From Algoriphagus locisalis (GTDB lineage: Bacteria; Bacteroidota; Bacteroidia; Cytophagales; Cyclobacteriaceae), in contig NZ_FPBF01000012.1 in assembly GCF_900116615.1 (NCBI RefSeq), forward strand, positions 32,867 through 96,866: DNA of 64,000 nt, given 5' to 3'. Of the stretch, positions 25,996 to 34,383 are shown piece by piece. The first letter of the stretch is position 1; every line of letters starts with the position of its first letter. The notes below the pieces were generated by a model that saw only the letters and a program-made list of their open reading frames with translations, had not been told where the DNA came from and ran no database searches. The position numbers and the translations under genes were made by a program.

Positions 25996-26485
25996 GATTC
26001 ATCAGTTTTTTAAGTTTCTTTTTTACCCGGTGGATTTTCACCCTCAAGTTGGATGCTGATATACCCAGCACTTCGGAAATTTCCTCATAGGGTAATTCTT
26101 CAAGCAGCATGGAGACAATCAGTCGATCCAGGTCATCCAGTTTCCCCAAGGCACGGTATAGTTCATCCAGGGTTTTTTGGCTACTATCCTCTTCTTCACT
26201 AAGTTGCTCATGAGACAACTGCATAGGATCTTGTAGCTCCGCTTCACGCTTTGACTTTTTGAGAAACCCCAAGCAAGAATTCACGGTGATCCTATAGATC
26301 CAAGTCTTATAGGAAGACTGGCCTCTGAACCCCTCCAGATGGTTCCAAACCTGGATAAATACTTCTTGAGTCAGATCTTCTGCCTGGTCCCGGTTTCCTT
26401 TTACAAAACCGAGGGCAAGCTGTAACACCATGGCATAATACTGCCCATAGAGTCGGGAAAATATGATTTTTTTAGGTTCACTCAC
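25988..26485 (-). CDS. ECF-type RNA polymerase sigma factor (third)
   Basis: 165 residues from the GTG that overlaps the hydrolase stop (GTGA). Region 2 is canonical (GNRDQAEDLTQEVFIQVW and SSYKTWIYRITVNSCL), and region 4 is too (LDDLDRLIVSMLLEELPYEEI, then HRVKKKLKKLM). It belongs to a more ordinary ECF branch than the two CHAT-linked factors. A start further upstream (GTG at 26521) would overlap the hydrolase by 40 nt and seems less likely. It shares an operon with a secreted alpha/beta hydrolase and a four-helix membrane protein. Confidence 0.9.
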   Translation of the reverse strand: MSEPKKIIFSRLYGQYYAMVLQLALGFVKGNRDQAEDLTQEVFIQVWNHLEGFRGQSSYKTWIYRITVNSCLGFLKKSKREAELQDPMQLSHEQLSEEEDSSQKTLDELYRALGKLDDLDRLIVSMLLEELPYEEISEVLGISASNLRVKIHRVKKKLKKLMNHE

Positions 26486-27315
26486 TGTTTGATAAGCTGC
26501 TGAAGCTCCTGCACCAACCACTCAGGCTGATCCATCATGATAAAATGCCTACTATTTTGCGCCATTTTGAACTCCTTGTTTTGCAAAGCGCTGTATTGGG
26601 TTTTCATAGTTTCCAGGGCTTGAGCTCCATATGGCTGGTCTGCCACCAAAATCAATACAGGTGTTTTAATATTTTCCAACCCGGTCCGGAGATCCAGCTT
26701 CAGCAGATCGGTATATCCTTTTACAAAGGTTTCCCGGTCAGCAGCAAGTATCCAATCCTTCAGCTGCTGTTGATCATCTACCGCAGTAGCCATTCCCTGC
26801 GCCATCTGACTGGCATATACCTCAAAATCTGCCGCATTCATATTCATCAGTTGTTTGTTATAATCGCCGTCATAAGATAACCCCTCGGCAGGAATTCCAG
26901 GCATCATGACCTCCCGCATACAGGGCAGTGCATCCACCAGCACCAGCTGAGCAACCCTAGTTGGAATTGCCTTTACCAGCTCTACAGCTAAGTTGCCACC
27001 CATGCTATGTCCTACCACTGTAAGTTCCTGAAGATTATTCTCTTCTACAAAATTGATCAGTTCCACAGTGATCTGGCTATACCAGGGAAAACTTATTGGT
27101 GTAACCCCGTCGAAGCCAGCATAAGTAAGGGTAATGGATTCATGATCTGGCAATTTTGAGGAAATCTGATCCCAAACCTGACCAGAACTCCCAAATCCGG
27201 GAAGAAACAGGATAGGTTTACCTGTCCCAGCCCGCTGTACCCTGAATGAGGTTTGGGCTTCAGAAATTGTTACTAGAAGGATTGCCACTATCAGGCAGCT
27301 AAAATATTTTTTCAT
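26482..27315 (-). CDS. Secreted alpha/beta hydrolase
   Basis: 277 residues. Signal peptide ends at ISEAQ (about residue 21). The fold markers are all present: the oxyanion strand GKPILFLPGFGSS, the nucleophile elbow VGHSMGGN with Ser104, an acidic residue in TPVLILVADQP, and the late histidine in NSRHFIMMDQP. Family knowledge suggests an esterase, lipase or similar periplasmic hydrolase; the substrate is not predictable. It is the first gene of a unit with an ECF sigma factor. A decayed partial copy exists at 2212-2457. Confidence 0.85.
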   Translation of the reverse strand: MKKYFSCLIVAILLVTISEAQTSFRVQRAGTGKPILFLPGFGSSGQVWDQISSKLPDHESITLTYAGFDGVTPISFPWYSQITVELINFVEENNLQELTVVGHSMGGNLAVELVKAIPTRVAQLVLVDALPCMREVMMPGIPAEGLSYDGDYNKQLMNMNAADFEVYASQMAQGMATAVDDQQQLKDWILAADRETFVKGYTDLLKLDLRTGLENIKTPVLILVADQPYGAQALETMKTQYSALQNKEFKMAQNSRHFIMMDQPEWLVQELQQLIKQ

Positions 27316-27520
27316 GTGTTCGGTTTTTATCTCTTGGAAGAAAAAAGCACCGAAATGTTACATGTAACTAGAAAAAATTATAGCCGTGAAAAGGCCTTTA
27401 GTCCTTTTCGAAGGCCAAGCACAGCACCAATTGTGAAATACACTGAGCTATAAGTCTAACTCATGATGCATGAAAAGACGTAACTCAAACTTTTGCTGAA
27501 CACAGTCAAAAAAAGAATCC

Positions 27521-28456
27521 TCACTCAGAAATAATCCTATAATCACCGGTGGGTGCTATCTGTATAAGTTTGCCTTCAATTGCTTTTTCATCACCAGTGC
27601 GATTGTTGGTCAGCAGCAGCCTATAGCTCAAAATCCTGCGTCTCATTTCATATTCACTTCGGAATTGCGAGGTTCCGGCAGGCACTGTGATCTTCTCCTT
27701 TAAGGCAGTCCAGTCTGATATTTCTGATTGGGTATATTCGGTATAAATCCCTTCTTCCTCACCGAGTAAAACCTCCTGATCCTGTATATGGGCGGGAAGT
27801 CTGACGGCTATACTATCTGATTTTAACCAAACAAACGCATCTGGGGTATCACTGCTGAATAAATAGCTACTGGTTGGGTCAATTCCTCCAATAGGTGTAA
27901 ATTCAATCTCCTGGCTATACGGCAAATCCATTTTGATTGAACTGCCCTTTTTCCAATAAAGCGAGTCAGCATCTCCTTCTCCCACGTAGTATCTGAGTTG
28001 TTTAAAGGAGTACCCTTGGGATACCTTTTGAGAAACACGGATTGTTTTTGTGGCTTTTGGTGAGCTCAGGAAGATCCTGAATTCAAATGGCTCGCCTGAG
28101 CTGTTTTCTTCGAGCTGGATTTGTAGCGTATTGCCAGTATCCCGAACCACCACAAAACCTTTGTTAGGCCATATGGCTTCTAACCTTCCTTCATTTTCTA
28201 ATTGTAACAGTATATTCTCGCCAGTTTTTTCATCTTGAAGGTTAAAAATATCACCAAAAATCCTGGTGTCGCCTTGGACATTTTCTATTTTATCTATGTG
28301 CCAATCCTGAGAAGTAAATTCAACCTGCTGAACCCCACCTTCTGCCTCAACTTCTATTTGATCTTGGGAAGGGGAAATCACAGGGTCTTCTGGCTGATCG
28401 GTACAGGAGAGTAAAAGGCACACAACAGTCAAATAGCTTAAAAATATTTTTTTCAT
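27521..28456 (-). CDS. BACON-like lipoprotein
   Basis: 311 residues with a lipobox (VCLLLSC, Cys about 18). The first mature domain opens QIEVEAEGGVQQVEFTSQDWHI, the pattern of a BACON or related immunoglobulin-like domain found in Bacteroidota surface proteins. The rest contains two or three more beta-rich sections of unknown type. Its last 18 residues recur in the remnant at 3637-3819. The leader CAAATTATAAACA just before its ATG also occurs at 38297 and 38416. Confidence 0.7.
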   Translation of the reverse strand: MKKIFLSYLTVVCLLLSCTDQPEDPVISPSQDQIEVEAEGGVQQVEFTSQDWHIDKIENVQGDTRIFGDIFNLQDEKTGENILLQLENEGRLEAIWPNKGFVVVRDTGNTLQIQLEENSSGEPFEFRIFLSSPKATKTIRVSQKVSQGYSFKQLRYYVGEGDADSLYWKKGSSIKMDLPYSQEIEFTPIGGIDPTSSYLFSSDTPDAFVWLKSDSIAVRLPAHIQDQEVLLGEEEGIYTEYTQSEISDWTALKEKITVPAGTSQFRSEYEMRRRILSYRLLLTNNRTGDEKAIEGKLIQIAPTGDYRIISE

Positions 28457-29120
28457 CTGTTTATAATTTGTTTTTTAGCGGTCATCCCGAGCTATCGGGA
28501 GGACTCTCGCAGTGAGTATAATAATTTTCCTCCCGAAGCAAGTTCGGGACAAGTTGTGTGAGACTTTTCTTATGGGCATTTCATGATGTTTAAGGAGTTA
28601 ATTTTTAACGTTATCAGGCGGGAACAAAGAATACATAGAGTGCACTTTATATAACCAGAAAAACCGGCCGCCCCATCATCAACTAATTTCAAAGGAAATG
28701 TTCGTTACTGTACCTACGCCTCAGTAGTATCAAGGTTTGACCGACAGGGGTAAACTTTCAAAATTTAGGAAATACGGTAACTAGAGGTGATAAAGCAAAT
28801 TCCAGTATTCTGCTCTAGAGGTAATTTCTGGGTACGGGTAATTTGCTGTATTTTAGTTGCAACCTCAATTAATTTGGCAGCCTCTCTTTGCCGTTTATCT
28901 GAACTAACTATTTTTGTCTAGTCAGTATTGGATAAGTCATCTTCTCTTCCGACTACACCAAGAATTGTAGTTTTATCATTATTCCTTTTTGATATTAAGG
29001 GATTATCGCTTTTTTGAAACTTAACTCACAGGGGTAAGACCTTCCGAACTAATTAATCCTATACGAAAAATAACTTATTGTAAGCCCCTATACACTATCT
29101 ATACTTTCAGAAACAGACCG
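28457..29120. other. Intergenic stretch with REP-like palindromes
   Basis: A 664-bp divergent gap. Near 28485-28560 lie palindromes of the TCCCGA...TCGGGA type, described separately. The remainder is AT-rich with no supported open frame. The promoters of the BACON-like lipoprotein and of the second CHAT gene should both be here. Confidence 0.5.
28485..28560. repeat. REP-like palindromic elements
   Basis: TCCCGA-gcta-TCGGGA (28485-28500) and TCCCGAA-gcaag-TTCGGGA (28531-28549), the latter followed by CAAGTTGTGTG. The second unit with its flank recurs inverted at about 36997-37028, so these are members of a dispersed intergenic repeat family. Confidence 0.65.
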
Positions 29121-32100
29121 ATGAAAATGAGCGAGTACTTTTCAATTTTCAAAACAAAAGCCAGTTTTTTACTCCCTAAAGGATCACTGCTGATTTTACT
29201 TATATGTTCCTTTACCATAAACCAAGGATTATCCAGACAGCAATCCGATGCCAATCTTCAGGAATTGATATCTTATACAGACAGTCTGCTTTCCAAGGAA
29301 AACTACCTACAGGCTGCTATTATCTTTCAGCAAATAACTGCTAAGTTTCCATCCAGCCATCCCGATTATTTGCTGTATAATAGCAAATCCCACTTTGCCT
29401 CAGGACTACACTATTCCAGCCAAGAAAACTATCAGGAAGCACTCCTCGAATTCGACCAAGCTTTGGAACAAGGGAAGCTACTGGTTGAATCCAAGCATAT
29501 AGACTATGTGAAAGACCTAAGCATAGAAACGTACCATAATCTAGCCAATACAGGGGATTGGGCTAATTCATTAAAAACCGCAAAAAAATGGTATGAGGTG
29601 CTTGAAGCGCATCTCAAGCCTCTAGACCAAGCCGATTTTGTATATGACATTGCCTTTCTTCATGATAAGAATAATGAATACCATGAGGCCATAAGGGTAT
29701 ATAAGGAAGCCATCAGTCATTATGAGGCACTACCTGAGGATGACCTGAACCCCTCAAATCTTGCGCTTGCATATAATAATTTGGGAACCATGTACGCAGA
29801 GACTGGATTTTTTACCCAACGGAAGGAATGTTACCTAAAGGCGAAAGCGCTTTGGGAATCAGATCCAGAAGTGGATAAAAGTAACCTGATTTCTATTTAC
29901 GGAAACCTAATGCGGCTGTACCGTACCTACGGAGATAAAGCCGGAGCCAAGGAATTAATCCATGCAATAAACTCAAAATTTGACCAGTGGGTGAGCGAAG
30001 ATTCATTTGGTAAATCAGCATTCAAGGCAGATCAAAAGCCTGCACGAATGTATCAGGTGGACAGACACCGGATTAACATTCTCTATTATGACCTGAATGA
30101 TGACGCAACTGCTGCCTTGGCCCATTTAGACAGCCTGAGAAATGACTACCGCCAGTTATCAAGAAAACACCAAATCCAATACTCAGACTATTTGATTAGT
30201 AGCATTCTTAACGCTGCGGCTATTCTGGATGAATATGATGACAGCCAAGTAACCCAGGAGAAAATCCGCTTATTGGATTTGGCCATGAAAGAAAGTATAG
30301 AAAAGGATAATTACTACTTTGAAATGCTTTCCAATGCGGACTATTGTAAATTCTGGCTATTTAGTTCCAATAACTTAGATCAAGCACTGAGCTACCTAAA
30401 CAATGCCCTACAAATCGGAAAAAACCATGATATCCGTGAAGTAAACCTCCTTAACCTGTCTTTGAAAAAAGCGGATATTTTACAACAGATGGGAGATTTC
30501 TCCCAAGCCGAACAACTGGTGAAACGTGCATTTTCACTTTTGCTTTCTGAAGAAGTGCAGCATATGATGCAGGTTCAAGAAGATGATTTCAGAGAGCGAA
30601 ACAGTGTATATTATATCAATGCTGTAAAGGAAACTGCCAATGTCTATCGCAACCAATATGAACAAAGCGGGGATAAGGATTTGGGGCAAATCAGCTATCA
30701 TCTTTATGACTTAGCTGCAATTATTTTTCAGAAATATTATCAAAAGGGCGCATATAACCCGAGTTTGAACATGACCTCTGGAATTATCCACGAAGGTTTA
30801 ATGTCACTTCATCTTCAACTGGACAAACCTCTGGTGGACAGCTTACTGGTCCGAGTGGAAAACAACACCTCTCAACTGCTCTGGAGGGAATTTGAGGCAA
30901 AACACCAAGAATTTTTGGCTGTACCTGACAGCTTATTGCTGATGCACAATCAACTGCGGTCCAGCTTGGCCATTCTTGCGCAAGAAGGCTCGGGTAAAGA
31001 CCTAGATAAAATTCAGAAGCTACAAGCTGAGCTTCAGGAAAACGAAGCTAAAATCTCGACTTACGATTCTTCCTATTTTGGTTTTTTCGATGGGAATATT
31101 GATCTCAGCACTATCCAAAACCAGCTCTCCGATGAAAGGGCTATAATCCGGTACATCGCTACTGAAACAAGACTATTTGCCTTTGTGGTGAGTCCAAGAA
31201 CTACCCAATTGTTTGACCTTGGAGATAAAAAACCAATCCTTGATCTTTTGGATGATTATCATCAACAGATCCAGCTTATCCAGCCCGATGTAGCGAAACT
31301 TTCCAGACAACTTTATCAAGCCCTAATCACTCCATTACAACTTGATGACCCAAATCTCAGGAACCTTGTCATCATCCCAGACAGCAAACTGAATTTTCTT
31401 GCTTTTGAAAGCCTGGAAAATCCCGATCAGACCGGAGTCCTAGTGCAGGATTATACGATCAGTTATTCCAATTCCTTTAAGCTTTGGACACTGCAGCAAT
31501 TTTCTGGATACGAAGGCAACAGTACCGGCACAGTAGCGGCTTTTGTGCCAGAGTATCCCAAATCGTATCTCAGCACCCTAGAAACCCAACCGGTAACACG
31601 CAGCCGTTTAACCTATTTAGAAGGTGCTCTGGATGAGGCAAATTACATAGTGGATCGCTTGGGAGGTGAGCTTTTTCATCAAGAAAAAGCAAACAAAAAC
31701 AACTTGTTAAAAGCCATTGGCACCTTTCAGGTTTATCATTTTGCAACACATGCTGTGATGGATAAGGACAATCACGAAAATTCAGGGATCTTCTTTCAGG
31801 ATGGGGAGCGTATGTCCTATTCAGAAATGTATCAATTGCGATTTCCTGCCGAACTGGTCGTTCTCAGTGCATGTAATACAGGCATAGGAACATTACAGCC
31901 AGGAGAGGGAATGTTGAGTTTATCCAGAGCACTTACCTATGCGGGTGTGAAATCCTCTGTTTATAGCCTATGGCAGGTACCCGATGAGGAAACAGCCATA
32001 CTGATGCGTTTATTTTATGATTTTTTGGAAGATGGCAACTCCAAGGAAGACGCCCTGGCCAAAGCCAAAAAGGAATTCTTGGCAGAAAACCCCATGAAGC

Positions 32101-32264
32101 AACACCCCTACTACTGGGCTGGTTTTGTGCTCAACGGTAACACAAAAGAGCTTTCCACAGAGGGAAAATGGACTTATATTATCCAGTACGGGCTGTATGC
32201 CATACCTGCATTGCTGATACTACTCGGCACGCTCATGCTTTATCAAAAAAGAAAATTAAACTAG
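29121..32264 (+). CDS. TPR-CHAT caspase-like membrane protein (module B)
   Basis: 1047 residues. An N-terminal signal or anchor (LLILLICSFTI) is followed by a TPR region (about 45-560) and a CHAT domain (about 650-1000). The dyad residues are FATHAVMD (His about 877) and LSACNTG (Cys about 918). A hydrophobic helix near 1019-1040 is followed by QKRKLN. Topology is as in the module A protein, so the protease should face the periplasm. Unlike module A, this gene is convergent with its sigma/anti-sigma genes, with only three bases between the stop codons. The two CHAT proteins are related but divergent outside the motifs. Confidence 0.88.
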   Translation: MKMSEYFSIFKTKASFLLPKGSLLILLICSFTINQGLSRQQSDANLQELISYTDSLLSKENYLQAAIIFQQITAKFPSSHPDYLLYNSKSHFASGLHYSSQENYQEALLEFDQALEQGKLLVESKHIDYVKDLSIETYHNLANTGDWANSLKTAKKWYEVLEAHLKPLDQADFVYDIAFLHDKNNEYHEAIRVYKEAISHYEALPEDDLNPSNLALAYNNLGTMYAETGFFTQRKECYLKAKALWESDPEVDKSNLISIYGNLMRLYRTYGDKAGAKELIHAINSKFDQWVSEDSFGKSAFKADQKPARMYQVDRHRINILYYDLNDDATAALAHLDSLRNDYRQLSRKHQIQYSDYLISSILNAAAILDEYDDSQVTQEKIRLLDLAMKESIEKDNYYFEMLSNADYCKFWLFSSNNLDQALSYLNNALQIGKNHDIREVNLLNLSLKKADILQQMGDFSQAEQLVKRAFSLLLSEEVQHMMQVQEDDFRERNSVYYINAVKETANVYRNQYEQSGDKDLGQISYHLYDLAAIIFQKYYQKGAYNPSLNMTSGIIHEGLMSLHLQLDKPLVDSLLVRVENNTSQLLWREFEAKHQEFLAVPDSLLLMHNQLRSSLAILAQEGSGKDLDKIQKLQAELQENEAKISTYDSSYFGFFDGNIDLSTIQNQLSDERAIIRYIATETRLFAFVVSPRTTQLFDLGDKKPILDLLDDYHQQIQLIQPDVAKLSRQLYQALITPLQLDDPNLRNLVIIPDSKLNFLAFESLENPDQTGVLVQDYTISYSNSFKLWTLQQFSGYEGNSTGTVAAFVPEYPKSYLSTLETQPVTRSRLTYLEGALDEANYIVDRLGGELFHQEKANKNNLLKAIGTFQVYHFATHAVMDKDNHENSGIFFQDGERMSYSEMYQLRFPAELVVLSACNTGIGTLQPGEGMLSLSRALTYAGVKSSVYSLWQVPDEETAILMRLFYDFLEDGNSKEDALAKAKKEFLAENPMKQHPYYWAGFVLNGNTKELSTEGKWTYIIQYGLYAIPALLILLGTLMLYQKRKLN

Positions 32265-32267
32265 GTA

Positions 32268-32987
32268 TCACTTAGTATTGTCCAGCTCATTCAACAAGTC
32301 AATGGCCTGGGAGGAAAGAAAACCACCAGCCTCCCTCACCCTTTCCAGACAGAATCTAGCCTGGGATTCCTGCCCTTCTTTTAAGTAGGCCAAAGCGAGG
32401 TACCATTGTGCTGCTTCATAAAATGAGTCCTCCTCCTTCTGCTGCTCGAGCAATGGAATAGCCTCGGCACTCCGATCTAAAGCCATCAGAGAAATCGCCT
32501 GATAGAACAGATCAGCTGCTTTTTGGTTTTCCTCAAACAAGGTCGCGAAAGCATCGTTTGCTTTTTCATATTCCCCTTTTTCATACCATGCAAAAGCCTG
32601 GGCAGAAAGCCCGCTTTGCTCAGCATCACTTCGTACGATAGGTTCTACTACATTAGGATAAGGTTCAAAATAGGAATAATACAGATTTTCGGAATCACGC
32701 GAGAATTGAGCACTACCCCACCAGCCCATTATCCCAAAAAAAAGTATCGCAGCAGCTGCATACCACCACATTTTCTTGGTATTTGACTGGGGATCCAGCG
32801 TATTGAATCTGGCTTTCAGTCTTTCCCTTTCTTCTAGGCGGATAGCCACTTTCATTTTTTCATGGAAGGCAACCTCCTCAGCAAATTGCTGATCTTCGGA
32901 CATAAGTTTATTAAACTCCTGTTTTTGCAAGGCAGTAAGGCTATTGCTTAGATACCCATCAATTAATACTTCCTGGTCACTTTTCAT
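32268..32987 (-). CDS. Anti-sigma-like membrane protein with periplasmic TPR-like domain (module B)
   Basis: 239 residues. Cytosolic start (1-72, VLIDGYLSNSLTALQKQEF), membrane helix about 73-92, then the juxtamembrane motif YPNVVEPIVR (110-119) and TPR-like helices (AFAWYEKGEYEKANDAF). It overlaps the sigma gene by 11 nt. The cytosolic opening resembles module A (NELLDRFFKGSLTAEEK). The motif and the helical outer part are conserved although overall identity looks low, so selection acts on the outer side. Predicted to hold the module B sigma factor at the membrane. Confidence 0.82.
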   Translation of the reverse strand: MKSDQEVLIDGYLSNSLTALQKQEFNKLMSEDQQFAEEVAFHEKMKVAIRLEERERLKARFNTLDPQSNTKKMWWYAAAAILFFGIMGWWGSAQFSRDSENLYYSYFEPYPNVVEPIVRSDAEQSGLSAQAFAWYEKGEYEKANDAFATLFEENQKAADLFYQAISLMALDRSAEAIPLLEQQKEEDSFYEAAQWYLALAYLKEGQESQARFCLERVREAGGFLSSQAIDLLNELDNTK

Positions 32988-33534
32988 ATGCCCCGACTAA
33001 TTTTTTTAGTTGTCTAATACACCTGGATTTCTGGCTTTTCACGGTATCCTTTGACTCATAGCCAAGTTGCATTTGAATCTCTTCTAGTTTCTTGCCTTCG
33101 TAATAAAACATACGCAATACCTCTTGGCATTTTGGCCCAAGCTGCCTTAAGCCAGTTCTTAAAACGGCCGTCTTTCCATCCAATTCTTCTTCCGAAGGCA
33201 TTTCCTGAATGGATATGTGATCCAACAGGTCTTTTTCCTCAAATGGAAAAACATCGTATTTCTCCTCCTTTCTGAGGTACTGAATCAGCTTGTATTTCCC
33301 TATGGCAAATAGGTAGGTTTTGATACTGCTTTGTAAGGTAACCAGCTTTCCATCCAGTATATTTTCATAGAAAACGATAATGCTCTCCTGATAGATATCC
33401 TTGATTTGCTCATCGTGAAGCTGATATTTTCGTGCAAAAGTGAGAAAGTGGTCCCTGTTGTCGGAATAGATTTTTTCCAGTTTTTCTTTATCCCCTTTCC
33501 GGATGTCCTGTACGAAACGTTCCTCCTTGTTCAT
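32977..33534 (-). CDS. ECF-type RNA polymerase sigma factor (module B)
   Basis: 185 residues with region 2 (DEQIKDIYQESIIVFYEN, SSIKTYLFAIGKYKL) and region 4 (LGPKCQEVLRMFYYEGKKLEEI, then KSQKSRCIRQLKK). It is clearly the paralogue of the factor at 16605 and shares the same special motifs, so both belong to one ECF subgroup. It is divergent from a run of secreted and lipoprotein genes. Immediately upstream is an inverted repeat (33552-33608) that may be its own control site. Confidence 0.92.
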   Translation of the reverse strand: MNKEERFVQDIRKGDKEKLEKIYSDNRDHFLTFARKYQLHDEQIKDIYQESIIVFYENILDGKLVTLQSSIKTYLFAIGKYKLIQYLRKEEKYDVFPFEEKDLLDHISIQEMPSEEELDGKTAVLRTGLRQLGPKCQEVLRMFYYEGKKLEEIQMQLGYESKDTVKSQKSRCIRQLKKLVGAYEK

Positions 33535-33551
33535 TAATAGCTAATTCAGGT

Positions 33552-33608
33552 AAAAGTAAACCCTAAGCGGGCAAAACTACATTTTTTTTCTAGGGCGTGT
33601 TTACTTTT
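33552..33608. promoter_or_regulatory. Inverted repeat upstream of the module B sigma gene
   Basis: AAAAGTAAAC (33552-33561) pairs perfectly with GTTTACTTTT (33599-33608), with a partly matched CCCTA/TAGGG inside. A GTTTAC also precedes the module A sigma gene (GTAAAC on the plus strand at 17189-17194). It could be a regulator site or the sigma factor's own promoter; the spacing in the two modules is not the same, so the evidence is thin. Confidence 0.4.
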
Positions 33609-33724
33609 TCCAACTTTTCACATGAAGTGGTTAGAGACTCCAGATAAGCTCAAAACCAGAGTGCAAAGATGCTCATCACGTCTTAAACTAAACCTTATTT
33701 AAATTTTAACCAAATCAATTCAAA

Positions 33725-34270
33725 ATGAAAAAATTATTGATTATCGGCGCATTTTTAACCGCCTTCATTAATTCCTCCTATGGCCAAGAAGGAACAATCC
33801 GTGTAAATCCAGCAGTCATGTTAGGTGTCCCAATTGGGGATTTTTCCGAGGTATATGGAATGGGAGTAGGAATTGGAGTGAAAGGTCTCTATAGCCTAAA
33901 CACAGGTGGGGAATTAACCTTTTCTACTGGATATACCCGATTCGGTCTCAAAGACAGCTATGCTGCTGGATTAAAGGGTTCACTAGGGATAATTCCACTT
34001 TTGGCTGGGTACAGACATCATTTGGAAAGAATCTACCTAGAACCACAGCTGGGATTATCCATCAACAGCAGTACAATCAAAGGCTCCTTTTTGGGAATGG
34101 ACAGCTTTGGGGGAAGTGCTTCCTCTACCTCTTTGGGTTATGCCGCAACGGTCGGCTATTTTTTGGGGGACATTGACCTTTCACTGCGCTATCAGGGCTT
34201 AGCCCTATCCGGGGATGGACTTGGATTCATAGGTATTCGAGTAGGCTATCAATTTAAACTTAAAAACTAA
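33725..34270 (+). CDS. Outer-membrane beta-barrel protein
   Basis: 181 residues. Signal peptide cut after SSYGQ (about residue 20). The mature sequence alternates hydrophobic and polar residues with many glycine-aromatic turns and ends in a strand (IGIRVGYQFKLKN) of the sort seen in small OmpX/porin-type barrels. A barrel of eight or so strands fits the length. It is the first gene divergent from the module B sigma gene and hence a likely target of it. Its substrate is unknown. Confidence 0.7.
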   Translation: MKKLLIIGAFLTAFINSSYGQEGTIRVNPAVMLGVPIGDFSEVYGMGVGIGVKGLYSLNTGGELTFSTGYTRFGLKDSYAAGLKGSLGIIPLLAGYRHHLERIYLEPQLGLSINSSTIKGSFLGMDSFGGSASSTSLGYAATVGYFLGDIDLSLRYQGLALSGDGLGFIGIRVGYQFKLKN

Positions 34271-34383
34271 ACCAATCTAGTGTTGAAATCGAGCCTTTTA
34301 TCCGAAACCAGGCATGACTCAGGAGTCAATGACAAATGCCTAGCTAGTTCGGTGCAGGCTTTTAACCCTAAAAAATAAAAACA

